Assembly: GCA_025612375.1 (NCBI GenBank)
Contig: JAAXKN010000007.1
Location: forward strand, 114,109-178,108
Reading direction: 5' to 3'
Source of the DNA: Ignavibacteria bacterium
Lineage (GTDB): Bacteria; Bacteroidota; Ignavibacteria; Ignavibacteriales; SURF-24
DNA: 64,000 nucleotides
In this document: positions 1-8,582 of the stretch, piece by piece
How the letters are laid out: each line of letters starts with the position of its first letter
How positions within the stretch are numbered: position 1 is the stretch's first letter
Translations under genes and position numbers: made by a program
Notes under the pieces: model-generated
What the model was told of the DNA's origin: nothing
Database searches by the model: none
What the model saw: the letters and a program-made list of their open reading frames with translations, nothing else

Positions 1-114
1 AGGTTTCTGAGCTTCCTCTTTTTTTGGGGAAGCTGCTTTTATTTTTTTCGGCGGAACTGCCTTATTTTTCGTGCTACTTTTACCGTTCTTTTTTATGTTA
101 GTTTTTGCTGCCAT
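1..114 (-). CDS. N-terminal part of a lysine/alanine-rich protein, cut by the window edge
   Basis: An ATG at 112-114 opens a frame that stays open to base 1, giving the first 38 residues of a protein that continues outside the window. The visible part is low-complexity and very basic (MAAKTNIKKNGKSS, then repeated Lys, Pro and Ala). An AGGTGA ribosome binding site lies at 121-126, six bases from the start, and a good promoter lies upstream at 205-235. Such Lys/Ala/Pro-rich tails precede DksA/TraR zinc-finger proteins or histone-like proteins in some Bacteroidota relatives, but nothing visible here decides the family. The product is unknown. Confidence 0.6.
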   Translation of the reverse strand, partial: MAAKTNIKKNGKSSTKNKAVPPKKIKAASPKKEEAQKP

Positions 115-204
115 GTTTTTTCACCTGCATATTCAAATAGGCTTCTAAGCCTTACTTTCCCCTTTTCATTCAGTTAGTAATCTGAAAAGACGAAAGTGAC
201 CACG

Positions 205-235
205 CAAATATAGTGAACAACCGCTCACTATGCAA
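205..235 (-). promoter_or_regulatory. Bacteroidota-type promoter with overlapping inverted repeat
   Basis: Read on the minus strand, TTG (233-235) is followed after exactly 20 bases by TATATTTG (205-212), which matches the Bacteroidota TTG/TAnnTTTG promoter pattern. The inverted repeat ATAGTGA (210-216) / TCACTAT (225-231) overlaps the -7 element and spacer and could be an operator. The leader to the start codon at 114 would be about 85 bases. Confidence 0.6.
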
Positions 236-261
236 TAACATAAAAAAAGGATAGAATTCTG

Positions 262-2985
262 CTAGCCCAAAGTCCTTTTGGGAAGCGTAAAAAGGAAGGT
301 TGAGCCCTCTCCCGGTTCTGATTCAACCCAGATCCTGCCACCGTGCCTTTCAACTATCTTTTTGCATACAGCCAGGCCTATACCTGTACCCGGGTATTCT
401 TCCCTTTCGTGCAGACGCTGGAAAATGATAAAGATCCTCTCCTTAAACTGCGGATCAATTCCTATTCCGTTGTCATGCACAGAAAAGAGCCATTCCTGCC
501 CCCTGTCTTCCGCTTTAACGGTAATTTCCGGTACCTTATTGCTCCTGAACTTCATTGAGTTGCTTATCAGATTCTGAAAAAGCTGCATGAGCTGAATATC
601 GTCACCCATGACCATGGGAAGAGAGCCATAGGTAATTACCGCGTTGTTATTTTTTATGCTGATCTGAAGATTGTTCAGGACTGTCCTTATAATTTCGCCG
701 GCATCAACGGCCGAAAAAGGCTTGCCCCTGGTTGCAACTCTTGAATATTCCAGGAGGTCATGGATGAGCTGCTGCATTCTTTTTGCCCCGTCGACAGTAA
801 ATGCAATAAACTGGTCGGCTTTTTCATCCAGCTGACCTTTATATCGCTTGGCAATCAGCTGCGTATAGCTCGAAATCATTCTAAGAGGCTCCTGCAGGTC
901 GTGAGAAGCCACGTAGGCAAAATTTTCAAGCTCAGAGTTTGACCTTGCCAGCTCCTCCAGAGTTTTTGTCAGCTTTTCTTCTGCCAGACGCCTTTCGTCA
1001 ATTTCATGAACCTTTTCCTGGTGCAGACGCGAGTTTACAATTGCAATTGCAATTCTGTTTGCCAGCTCTTCAAGAAAAGACCTGTCCTTGGATGTGTAAG
1101 GCTTGCCCGGACGCGTTCTTAATAAGCTCAAAGTACCTATTAACTGCCTGCCTACTTTTAACGGTACTACAAGTATTCCATTAACGCCGTACTTTTTAAA
1201 GTATTGCGTGTACTCCGGCCTTATTGAATCTTTATTCTCCTGCAGCTCTTTTTCCTGAATAATCAGGCTTTCTGATGTTGCCAGAACCCTCCCTGAAAGC
1301 CCTTTGCCTGATTCCTGAGGAACTGACCTTAAGACTTCATAAATGAGCTTTACGGCCTCATTATCCGGATGGTAAACTGCCGCAGGCTCAAGATATTTAT
1401 TATCATCCGATATAAGCCTTACAACGGCAGCATCTCCAATTAACTCTGAGGCGATCTTTGCGGCATTTTCCAAAACAGCTTTGTAATCAAGCGTCAGTTC
1501 AGCAAAGGTGTTCGAGACCTTTATCAATGTCTCCGCCCTCGACATCTCCTCTTTCAAGGCATCCTCGGCCATTTTCCTTTCTGTTATCTCGCGAGCAATT
1601 CCAAGGATAAAGTCTTCATCCCTCATCCTCATAATGCTGCTTGTTCCCTCCATCCATACCCATTCTCCTTTTGCTGTATGAATGCGGAACTGCACGGGAG
1701 ATGGATTTATCCGGTTTATGAATTTTGTAATCTCATCCGGATGCACAAGGTCAGATATTCTCATATTCAGGAGCTCTTCCGGGCTGAATCCGAGCCTTTT
1801 ACTGAAAGAGGGACTCGTATAGACAAAGCTCCCCTCTTTTTTCCTGACAGAAACAAGATCGTTTGCATTTTCCGTTATAAGGCGGAATCTTTCCTCGCTT
1901 TCTTTAAGCGCCTCCTCGGCACGTTTTCTTTCGTTAATTTCCACGCCAAGTGCAAGCGCACGTGCGCGTGTGGAAGAAAGCGACTTTACAACCGCTGCAA
2001 AAAGAAGGCTTATGATTATGCCGGAAAAAAGGATAATGGGAGACTTCTGACTGTCAACGGTTCTTTCAAACATCGGAAGCGTCGAAAACTGCAGCGTCCA
2101 GGTATGACCGTTAATTATAACCTGCTCGGATCTCCTGAATAAATGGTTTTTACTGGTATCCTTTGCCTCCCCCTTAAAGCCGCTGTTATACATTAGCTCT
2201 CTTTTTGTAGGAAGCTCCCCGTCGTAAATTTTTAATTGAATGTCTGTAAGCCCGCCGCCGAAAATTCCATTTATAAGGTCATTCATCCTGAAGGGGCTGT
2301 ATACAAATCCGATTATGGCGCTTCGCCTTTCCTGAACCGTATTTAATTCCACGCCTTTCCTGTAAACCGGCACATACATAAGAAATCCTGATTGCACGGC
2401 AGTGTTACCTTCCTGAACAAGTCTGACCTTTCCTGTTAAAGCCGTAAGGCCCGAATCCATTGCCAGCGACATGGCTTTCTGCCTTACAGGTTCAGAATAC
2501 ATGTCATATCCGAATGCCCTCAGGTTAAGTCCCGAAAAAGGCTCCAGATACACAATTGACGTGTATAAGTCACGATTGCCCCCGGGCCATACATGATACT
2601 GCGGATACCCCTCTCTCCTTACCTTCTCCTGGTGAGAAGGCAAATCCTGGGGCCTGAGCAGGATGGAAAAACCGATTCCCTGAATTCCAGGCGAAGTTTC
2701 ACTGATCAGCAGCCTTTCTACGTAATCATGCCACATCTGCCGCGTGACAGGTTTGGCCACGTCAAAAAGCCCGGCACCTCCAAGCAGTATCTTTTCGTAT
2801 TCCTGCATACGCTGCTGAATTACCTGCTTTATCTCATAAACCCTGAATTCAAACCTTTCATTTGCATTTTTTTGTGTGTCATGCCTTGAATCCATCCATA
2901 ACCATGCAGTCAGACCCAGGAAGAAAATGAGCGCGGCTATTGCTGTAAAGTTGGAATATTTGTAAACCTTTTGTTGAAGACTCAT
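262..2985 (-). CDS. Membrane-bound hybrid-sensor histidine kinase (CHASE-PAS-GAF-HisKA-HATPase)
   Basis: This 907-residue sensor kinase should autophosphorylate on a histidine in response to an extracytoplasmic ligand and pass the phosphate to an unlinked response regulator. It has a transmembrane segment at about 13-30, a periplasmic CHASE-type domain at about 70-300, a second membrane segment at about 316-335, a PAS domain at about 365-470, a GAF domain at about 495-655 and a kinase core. The phosphoacceptor His695 sits in SHDLQEPLR, a phytochrome-like H-box. The ATPase shows the N-box (QNLISNS), DNGIGI near 838 and GTGIGLA near 866. No receiver domain or partner regulator gene is nearby. 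The gene stands alone, with a -7-like TAAATTTG at 3039-3046 upstream. Ligand and output are unknown. Confidence 0.9.
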   Translation of the reverse strand: MSLQQKVYKYSNFTAIAALIFFLGLTAWLWMDSRHDTQKNANERFEFRVYEIKQVIQQRMQEYEKILLGGAGLFDVAKPVTRQMWHDYVERLLISETSPGIQGIGFSILLRPQDLPSHQEKVRREGYPQYHVWPGGNRDLYTSIVYLEPFSGLNLRAFGYDMYSEPVRQKAMSLAMDSGLTALTGKVRLVQEGNTAVQSGFLMYVPVYRKGVELNTVQERRSAIIGFVYSPFRMNDLINGIFGGGLTDIQLKIYDGELPTKRELMYNSGFKGEAKDTSKNHLFRRSEQVIINGHTWTLQFSTLPMFERTVDSQKSPIILFSGIIISLLFAAVVKSLSSTRARALALGVEINERKRAEEALKESEERFRLITENANDLVSVRKKEGSFVYTSPSFSKRLGFSPEELLNMRISDLVHPDEITKFINRINPSPVQFRIHTAKGEWVWMEGTSSIMRMRDEDFILGIAREITERKMAEDALKEEMSRAETLIKVSNTFAELTLDYKAVLENAAKIASELIGDAAVVRLISDDNKYLEPAAVYHPDNEAVKLIYEVLRSVPQESGKGLSGRVLATSESLIIQEKELQENKDSIRPEYTQYFKKYGVNGILVVPLKVGRQLIGTLSLLRTRPGKPYTSKDRSFLEELANRIAIAIVNSRLHQEKVHEIDERRLAEEKLTKTLEELARSNSELENFAYVASHDLQEPLRMISSYTQLIAKRYKGQLDEKADQFIAFTVDGAKRMQQLIHDLLEYSRVATRGKPFSAVDAGEIIRTVLNNLQISIKNNNAVITYGSLPMVMGDDIQLMQLFQNLISNSMKFRSNKVPEITVKAEDRGQEWLFSVHDNGIGIDPQFKERIFIIFQRLHEREEYPGTGIGLAVCKKIVERHGGRIWVESEPGEGSTFLFTLPKRTLG

Positions 2986-3038
2986 TATGCCCCATGTAAT
3001 GATTTAGAAGATCCAGGGATTTCCGGTTACTTAAAATA

Positions 3039-3046
3039 CAAATTTA
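3039..3046 (-). promoter_or_regulatory. Possible promoter -7 element of the CHASE kinase gene
   Basis: The minus strand reads TAAATTTG, matching TAnnTTTG, about 54 bases before the kinase start. No TTG is found at the expected distance upstream, so only half of the promoter pattern is present. The surrounding A+T-rich string resembles one upstream of the cytochrome gene at 6850-6863. Confidence 0.3.
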
Positions 3047-3245
3047 TTTTGATTACGGATATACCTCTGGAGTGCCCACGGTAAATTAACCGGGGGTTAT
3101 TATTGTGCTTAATAGACAACACTATTCCCGGGAAGGGAATTCCTTCCAGGCGCCGGGGGAAACAGCCCCTTTTGTCTCAGGCCGAATGCCGTGCCTACCT
3201 GATCTTCAGCCAGAGGCAAAGCTGCCTTCACCAAAAACGCATCTG

Positions 3246-3875
3246 TTAGAGTGCTATTAAAGCCCCCACAATAATCCCTAAGTAGGTAGTGCTGCTGCTG
3301 GAAGTTGAAATTGCGCCGTTTGAGAACGTACTGCCTGAAGAAGGGATTATGTTATAACTTATATTCAGATCGAGATCTACATTAGGAGGCATGTGCATCC
3401 TTAAGCCGGCCATCGGCGCAAAGCCGAACTTCGATTCCGTATTGCTTTCTTCCAGATTTGATCCGAATATATTAATGTTACTTGAAATTTTTGTTTTCAG
3501 AAAATGTATGCCCAGATCTGCTCCCACATACGGACGCAGATCCCCCTGCATGAAAAGGTATTTTGCCCCAATCAGAACAGGTATTGTGGAAAACGTAAAG
3601 TCCGCCAGACCCAGTAGGTCATTCTTTGCTCCCCACAGGTAGTAGCCTACAGTTGCCATCAGGCTCAGGTTAGGAGTGGCCAGGTATTCAAAATTTCCCT
3701 GTCCTCCCCAGCCCAGCTTTGCATTGTCGCTTAAATCACCCGTTGGTATGGCTGTCCCGGCCTGAATCCCGACAAACATTTGACTGCCGTAACCCTGATC
3801 ATAGGTCTGCCCGGAGGAAACCCCGGGACCAAATAAAATGACTAATAACAGCAAAGCCCACACATATCTTTTCAT
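3246..3875 (-). CDS. Outer-membrane beta-barrel protein (OmpA-barrel/porin-like)
   Basis: This 209-residue protein has a clear signal peptide (MKRYVWALLLLVILFG, cleaved near SSGQ) followed by alternating amphipathic strands rich in Gly, Tyr and Phe, as in the small eight-stranded barrels of the outer-membrane beta-barrel family. Phrases such as FVGIQAGTAIPTGDLS and PYVGADLGIHFL are typical of that group. It lacks a C-terminal peptidoglycan-binding domain. It is monocistronic, with AAGGGA before the ATG. Function is unknown; many relatives are structural or adhesion proteins. It is divergently placed from the OmpA-type lipoprotein gene at 4122. Confidence 0.75.
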   Translation of the reverse strand: MKRYVWALLLLVILFGPGVSSGQTYDQGYGSQMFVGIQAGTAIPTGDLSDNAKLGWGGQGNFEYLATPNLSLMATVGYYLWGAKNDLLGLADFTFSTIPVLIGAKYLFMQGDLRPYVGADLGIHFLKTKISSNINIFGSNLEESNTESKFGFAPMAGLRMHMPPNVDLDLNISYNIIPSSGSTFSNGAISTSSSSTTYLGIIVGALIAL

Positions 3876-4121
3876 ATATATCCCTTTCCATTACTTAAGC
3901 TCACCAATCTTTATTTAGTCACTGCCTCGACAATTTATTGTAGTCAATACTACAAACAAAATCAAGCTAAGCCGGGCTCCCGATGCCCCCATCCCCTTCC
4001 ATGGGCAGAACTGCCTTTTACCGGTTTAATGCCTTTCAGACAGCCCTTGTTTTTTGTTAACTTATATTATTACGCTTCATGGAATAAACATGTTTCTTGA
4101 ATAATTAAACGGAGACTTATT

Positions 4122-4805
4122 ATGAATAGATCAGTAAAATCATTTCTGGCATTGTTCATTATAGCTTCCTTTCTGGCCTCCGGCTGCGGTGCAAGCAATA
4201 CCGTAAAAGGCGGCGGCATCGGGGCAGCTGCAGGCGGCGTTATTGGAGGAGTTATTGGAAGTAAAACCGGAAGTACCGCCGTAGGGGCAATAATTGGAGC
4301 AGCCGTAGGCGGTGCTGCAGGCGCATTGATCGGAAACTATATGGACCGTCAGGCCGAAGAAATGAGGAAAGATCTCGAAGGCGCCAGGGTTGAAAGAGTT
4401 GGCGAAGGAATAAAAATTACGTTCCCATCAGGCATTCTCTTTGCAACAAATAAGTACGACCTGCAGCCCGCGGCTAAAGATGACATTCAAAGGCTGGCAA
4501 AAATCCTGAAAAAATATGCCGATACTAATGTGCTCATTGAAGGGCATACGGATTCCGATGGCTCTGATGCTTATAACCAGACCCTTTCCGAAAAAAGAGC
4601 CTCCTCTGTGGCTTCATTTGCTGAACAGCTAGGCGTGGCAACCTCACGCATAACGACAAAAGGCTATGGAGAAAGCCAGCCCGTTGCAACAAACGATTCT
4701 CCGGAAGGAAAACAGGCAAACAGACGCGTCGAAGTAGCAGTTTTTGCAAACGACAAGCTTAAAAAAGCTGCTGAAAATGGTAAACTCCCTCCTGTTAAGG
4801 GATAA
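4122..4805 (+). CDS. OmpA-family peptidoglycan-binding lipoprotein with glycine zipper (YiaD-like)
   Basis: This 227-residue protein carries a lipoprotein signal with the lipobox LASGC (Cys22), a glycine-zipper stretch at about 30-72 (repeated GG, GA and IG pairs) and a C-terminal OmpA domain at about 95-215. The OmpA domain shows IEGHTDSDGSDAYNQTLSEK and the ANRRVEV ending that bind diaminopimelate in peptidoglycan. It should anchor the outer membrane to the wall. The order lipoprotein, glycine zipper, OmpA matches E. coli YiaD. A GGAG ribosome binding site precedes the ATG, and the gene ends in a strong hairpin terminator at 4823-4862, so it is a single-gene unit. Confidence 0.9.
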   Translation: MNRSVKSFLALFIIASFLASGCGASNTVKGGGIGAAAGGVIGGVIGSKTGSTAVGAIIGAAVGGAAGALIGNYMDRQAEEMRKDLEGARVERVGEGIKITFPSGILFATNKYDLQPAAKDDIQRLAKILKKYADTNVLIEGHTDSDGSDAYNQTLSEKRASSVASFAEQLGVATSRITTKGYGESQPVATNDSPEGKQANRRVEVAVFANDKLKKAAENGKLPPVKG

Positions 4806-4822
4806 CATGATCTTCCCCGCTC

Positions 4823-4862
4823 AAAAAAAAAGTCTCACATTAAAGATGTGAGACTTTTTTTC
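4823..4862 (+). terminator. Bidirectional rho-independent terminator
   Basis: The stem AGTCTCACAT (4831-4840) pairs perfectly with ATGTGAGACT (4846-4855) around a five-base loop. Runs of A lie on the left and T on the right, so it can stop both the OmpA-lipoprotein transcript and the small gene arriving on the minus strand. Confidence 0.9.
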
Positions 4863-4880
4863 TTAAAACCGATTAAGCTC

Positions 4881-5111
4881 TTATTTGGATTTTCTGATTT
4901 TGTCCTCAGATTTCTCTTTTTCTATCAATGCAACCAGGTGCTCAAATGCCGCCGAGAGGTTTCCTAAGGTACCAGTAAACCTGTAGCAGATAATGGCGGC
5001 ATTGCACAATTTAATGAAACTCTTCCCTGTCGTAGTAAGGCTGTCTTCCGATGTTTCTGAATGTGAGCTGACATAGTCCCGTATTAATGTAAAGTTGATA
5101 ACCTTATTCAT
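4881..5111 (-). CDS. Small hypothetical protein (76 residues)
   Basis: I do not recognise this small soluble protein. The start is the ATG at 5109-5111, because AGGAG lies at 5119-5123, seven bases upstream; the frame also extends to a TTG at 5153 that has no binding site. The protein begins MNKVINFTLIRDYVSS and has a Ser/Thr-rich patch (SETSEDSLTTTGKS), an amphipathic middle and a charged C-terminus (EKEKSEDKIRKSK). It has no signal peptide or membrane segment. It is monocistronic, between the shared terminator and the cytochrome gene. Confidence 0.6.
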   Translation of the reverse strand: MNKVINFTLIRDYVSSHSETSEDSLTTTGKSFIKLCNAAIICYRFTGTLGNLSAAFEHLVALIEKEKSEDKIRKSK

Positions 5112-5264
5112 GAAACGACTCCTGTGGGAAAAAGCATTTTTAATTTTAGGCAAAGATACTGAAAAAATTTCAACTTAGGCAAAATAATTCAGTTCAGAAA
5201 TAAAATATTGTTCAGGAAAAAGCTCAGGAAACCTTTCGCGGGCCTCCTGAGCATAAATTAACTC

Positions 5265-6755
5265 TTAAGGGTTCAAACCTGAGTGACAGTCGGTACAAAG
5301 CATTTCATTTGAGTAGCCGACATCAACCGGGTGCTTAAAATCAAGTGTGCTGTTCACGTTTGCAGCCTCCAGGCTCTGGGGTGAACCCTGGGCTACGATT
5401 GTATGGCAGAGGTTACAGTCTTTTGAAATCACCTTGCCGTCACTGCTCGTGTGGTTTCCGTCGTGACACCTGAAACATCCCGGGAAATTAAGATGCCCGA
5501 TATTGTTCGCGTAAGCGCTCCACTTAACCCTCATTTCAGGGAAAATATTCTGGCTGAACTGTGTCTGGAGCCCTTTTATTGCCTGGTCAACCTTTGCCTT
5601 GTTCGAAGCATAATAGTTGGTTTCATTATAATGATTAATTACCTGAGTTTTAATGTAATTCATCATAGAATCTGTTGTGGAGAAATCCTTGCTGAATATT
5701 TCCATTGCAAGAGACTTAATGCCCGGAATGTCTTTTGAAACAATGCCGGAATTAATTGCGTTGTTTACAAATACCGAGGGAGGCAGGTAATTATGCGACG
5801 GACGGTTGTGGCAGTCTATACAGTCCATAACCCTGGTGCCTGCGGTCTGCGGATTCGTGTTGTAATCTGCAACCTTGAAAACAGTTGATTTGCCGGTTTT
5901 TAGGTCGGTATATCTTACCCAAGGGATTGTCTGCCTTTGTTCATCCTTGGCAACGTACTCAATTTTTGTATTGGGATTAATGTGCCAGTGTATCCCTTCC
6001 TGAAGCCCCAGGGCGCTGATGGAAGGACCTATTTTCAGTACAAGATTTATGTCCCACTCTGAATTTGTATCGTCTGCAAGATAGTGCCTTTCAAGCGTAA
6101 GCTGCCGGGCATAAAACTTTGACGGCCAGTGGCAATGCTCGCAGGTCTCCCTGGCAGGCCTTAAGTTCCTGACAGGAGTTGGAATAGGACGGGGATACTT
6201 GCCTATTGTAACGGCATAAACCTGATATAAGCCGGACATTTTTGATTTTACGTACCAGTTGGCACCCGTTCCAACGTGGCATTCCACGCAGGCTACCCTT
6301 GCATGAGGCGAATGCTGGTAGGCCGTATATTCAGGCTTCATTACAGTATGGCATATTGTGCCGCAGAATTCTACAGACTCCGTAAAGTTAAAGGCGCCAT
6401 AGCTCCCTATTGCCGATAATAGAAGAAATAAAGCCGTTCCAATTGCAAAAAATATGAATCCGTTTCTGTGGCGTTCGTTATTCAAATCAATCTGCGGCCA
6501 CCTGGTGGGCTCGGCTTCCTTATTCTTCCTTTCCTTGCGCGTCTTGAAATACATGCCTACGGGAATTAATATCAGTCCTACAATTAAAAAAGCAGGAAGC
6601 AGAATGTAAATTACCAGACCCAGATATGAACTTCCCTGCTGAATGAATGCGGAAATTACAAACAGAAATATTATCATTATAGCTGCTATGATGGCAATGG
6701 TAAGTCCTACAAGAGAAGTCCAGTTGTAAGCCGAAAGAGGATACTTTCTTCGCAT
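5265..6755 (-). CDS. Seven-heme NapC/NirT-type inner-membrane cytochrome c (ImcH-like quinol dehydrogenase)
   Basis: This 496-residue cytochrome has three predicted membrane helices (about 13-38, 43-68, 99-120) and a large periplasmic domain. Heme motifs are C131-GTI-CH (a CX3CH variant), then CVECH 156, CEHCH 205, CIDCH 312, CFRCH 427, CNLCH 447 and CTDCH 487: six canonical and one unusual. The NapC/NirT family takes electrons from membrane quinols and hands them to periplasmic partners. Three helices, seven hemes and about 500 residues match what is known of Geobacter ImcH, needed for respiration of high-potential extracellular acceptors. No nitrate or nitrite reductase gene is adjacent, so it is not an obvious NapC or NrfH. 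It is a single gene with AAGAGG before the ATG. The role in extracellular electron transfer is inference. Confidence 0.85.
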   Translation of the reverse strand: MRRKYPLSAYNWTSLVGLTIAIIAAIMIIFLFVISAFIQQGSSYLGLVIYILLPAFLIVGLILIPVGMYFKTRKERKNKEAEPTRWPQIDLNNERHRNGFIFFAIGTALFLLLSAIGSYGAFNFTESVEFCGTICHTVMKPEYTAYQHSPHARVACVECHVGTGANWYVKSKMSGLYQVYAVTIGKYPRPIPTPVRNLRPARETCEHCHWPSKFYARQLTLERHYLADDTNSEWDINLVLKIGPSISALGLQEGIHWHINPNTKIEYVAKDEQRQTIPWVRYTDLKTGKSTVFKVADYNTNPQTAGTRVMDCIDCHNRPSHNYLPPSVFVNNAINSGIVSKDIPGIKSLAMEIFSKDFSTTDSMMNYIKTQVINHYNETNYYASNKAKVDQAIKGLQTQFSQNIFPEMRVKWSAYANNIGHLNFPGCFRCHDGNHTSSDGKVISKDCNLCHTIVAQGSPQSLEAANVNSTLDFKHPVDVGYSNEMLCTDCHSGLNP

Positions 6756-7204
6756 TTTTACCTCTTATGATTCAAAAATTTTAAAATAAAATTTATTTTA
6801 AGACATTATAACCAATTTTCCCCAAAATCGGATTCCGTGTCGCAAACTAAAATTTATTTTGAACAATATCAACTTTGTTGACTCAAATTTCGAAACTTTT
6901 CCGGACATTCCGTCTTTTTCTGATCATACCGAAGAAAAAATATTAAGCAAAGCAAAAACTGCAGCCATTCTGTGCTTCAAAGCAATTCCGCACACTTGCT
7001 GCCAGTAAGGCGGACAACAGCTATAAATCTACTATAAAAGCTTTCATAAATTTAATAAATATATTTTCCCGGCAAAAACAAAATGCATTTTCCAAAGTTT
7101 CTAACTTAAAAGGCATACACCCTGCCTTTCCTTTATTCCAATCTATTAACCTTGAATTTGGTTCCAATATTAATAATATAATTATAACAAAATCAGGAGG
7201 TATG
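6756..7204. other. Intergenic region of 449 bases with A+T-rich palindrome
   Basis: This gap separates the divergent cytochrome and alcohol dehydrogenase genes. It is very A+T-rich and holds a perfect inverted repeat, TTAAAATAAA (6781-6790) / TTTATTTTAA (6792-6801), 25 to 45 bases upstream of the cytochrome start. A partial copy (AAAATTTATTTTGAAC) lies at about 6850-6865. The stretch 6950-7020 is somewhat richer in G+C but has no open frame. An AGGAGG ribosome binding site for the dehydrogenase lies at 7195-7200. I see no RNA gene. Confidence 0.5.
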
Positions 7205-8494
7205 ATGAAAGCGGTTGTATTTCATGGAGTTGGTGATATAAGGCTTGAAGAGGTAAAAGAGCCCAGAATAAAAGATCCGCACGATGCAGTGGTAAAAATT
7301 ACTTCATGCGCTATCTGCGGGACCGATCTGCACCTTATAAGGGGAACAATGACCGGAATGAAATCCGGTACAATAATAGGCCACGAAGGAATCGGTATAG
7401 TTGAAGAGGTGGGGCGCGAAGTAAGGAACCTTAAGCCTGGCGACAGAGTAATCATCCCTTCCACTATAGGGTGCGGCTACTGCTCTTACTGCCGCGCCGG
7501 TTACTTTTCGCAGTGCGATAATGCCAACCCTATGGGCAAAAACGCCGGCACTGCCTTTTTCGGCGGCCCCATGATGTCGGGCGCCTTTAACGGACTCCAG
7601 GCCGAGAAGGCACGTATCCCTTTTGCAAACGCGGGACTTGTAAAAATTCCTGACGACGTTACTGACGACGATGCAATCCTGCTTTCGGACATATTTCCTA
7701 CCGGGTACTTTGGTGCTGAAATGGCAGAGATTAAACACGGCGACACGGTTGCCGTTTTCGGGTGCGGACCTGTGGGGCAGTTTGCAATCCAAAGCGCATT
7801 TTTAATGGGTGCAGGCCGCGTGCTGGCAATAGACAGAATCCCATCCAGACTTCTGATGGCTCAAAACCTGGGGGCCGAAATAATTAACTTCGACGACGAG
7901 GACCCTGTTGAAGTTATACATGACCTGACCGGTGGTATAGGCGTCGACCGCACGATTGATGCCGTCGGTGTCGATGCCATGCAGCCCGGGAAAGGGCCGG
8001 CACTGAAAAAATCAAGAAAGCTCGAGCACCAGTTCAGAAAGGAAGTCGACCAGGTAGCACCAAGAACAAACCCTCACGGCAATAACTGGATTCCGGGTAA
8101 CGGCCCCTCACAGGCTCTCTTATGGCAGATAGATTCAATTGCCAAGGCAGGCACGATGTCGGTTATTGGGGTATACCCGCAGACATTCCAGTCGTTTCCT
8201 TTCGGCATGGTAATGAATAAAAACCTTACAATTAAAACCGGCAACTGCAACCACCGCAAGTATATACCGGTTCTCCTGGAAATGGTCCAGGGCGGAGTTG
8301 TCAGCCCCAGGAAAATTATCACACAGGTCGGAACTCTTGACTCCATAATTAAAGCCTATAAGGCTTTCGACCAAAGAGAGCCGGGCTGGCTGAAGGTGGA
8401 AATTCTTGCTTCTCAGGAGCAGGACATAAAGCGGCAGAAACACCTCGAAGAAGTAACCGCCGGAAACGGGAAATCTTTTGTTCATAATTTCTGA
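7205..8494 (+). CDS. Zinc-dependent medium-chain alcohol/formaldehyde dehydrogenase
   Basis: This enzyme of about 429 residues belongs to the zinc MDR superfamily and should oxidise an alcohol or aldehyde with NAD(P). Counting from the ATG at 7202, it has catalytic-zinc ligands in CGTDLH (Cys39) and GHE (His61), four structural-zinc cysteines in CGYCSYCRAGYFSQC (91-105), and a nucleotide-binding GCGPVG near 187. An extra stretch of about 60 residues before the C-terminal part, with PHGNNWIPGNGPSQ, resembles the insertion of glutathione-independent formaldehyde dehydrogenases. AGGAGG at 7195-7200 is only one base from the first ATG (7202) but four from the second (7205), which I therefore prefer. 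It is monocistronic with a strong terminator. The substrate is unknown. Confidence 0.85.
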   Translation: MKAVVFHGVGDIRLEEVKEPRIKDPHDAVVKITSCAICGTDLHLIRGTMTGMKSGTIIGHEGIGIVEEVGREVRNLKPGDRVIIPSTIGCGYCSYCRAGYFSQCDNANPMGKNAGTAFFGGPMMSGAFNGLQAEKARIPFANAGLVKIPDDVTDDDAILLSDIFPTGYFGAEMAEIKHGDTVAVFGCGPVGQFAIQSAFLMGAGRVLAIDRIPSRLLMAQNLGAEIINFDDEDPVEVIHDLTGGIGVDRTIDAVGVDAMQPGKGPALKKSRKLEHQFRKEVDQVAPRTNPHGNNWIPGNGPSQALLWQIDSIAKAGTMSVIGVYPQTFQSFPFGMVMNKNLTIKTGNCNHRKYIPVLLEMVQGGVVSPRKIITQVGTLDSIIKAYKAFDQREPGWLKVEILASQEQDIKRQKHLEEVTAGNGKSFVHNF

Positions 8495-8502
8495 TTTTTT
8501 GC

Positions 8503-8541
8503 ATGCGGGAAGATTTTTTTTCATCTTCCCGCATTTTTTTG
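8503..8541 (+). terminator. Rho-independent terminator of the alcohol dehydrogenase gene
   Basis: A 12-base-pair stem, ATGCGGGAAGAT (8503-8514) with ATCTTCCCGCAT (8523-8534), is followed by seven T residues. It begins eight bases after the stop codon. Confidence 0.92.
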
Positions 8542-8551
8542 AAATTTTGTC

Positions 8552-8582
8552 TTGACAATTCAAAAAAACGGATTTATTTTTG
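8552..8582 (+). promoter_or_regulatory. Promoter of the TetR-efflux operon
   Basis: TTGACA begins at 8552, and TATTTTTG (8575-8582) follows TTG after exactly 20 bases, a full Bacteroidota-type promoter. Transcription would start near 8589, leaving a leader of about 20 bases that contains the AGGTG ribosome binding site at 8602-8606. Confidence 0.75.

Noticed and set aside
3110..3180. A terminator hairpin after the outer-membrane barrel gene
   Set aside because: The G+C-rich stretch has short imperfect palindromes (around GGAATTCC) but no convincing stem with a T-run.
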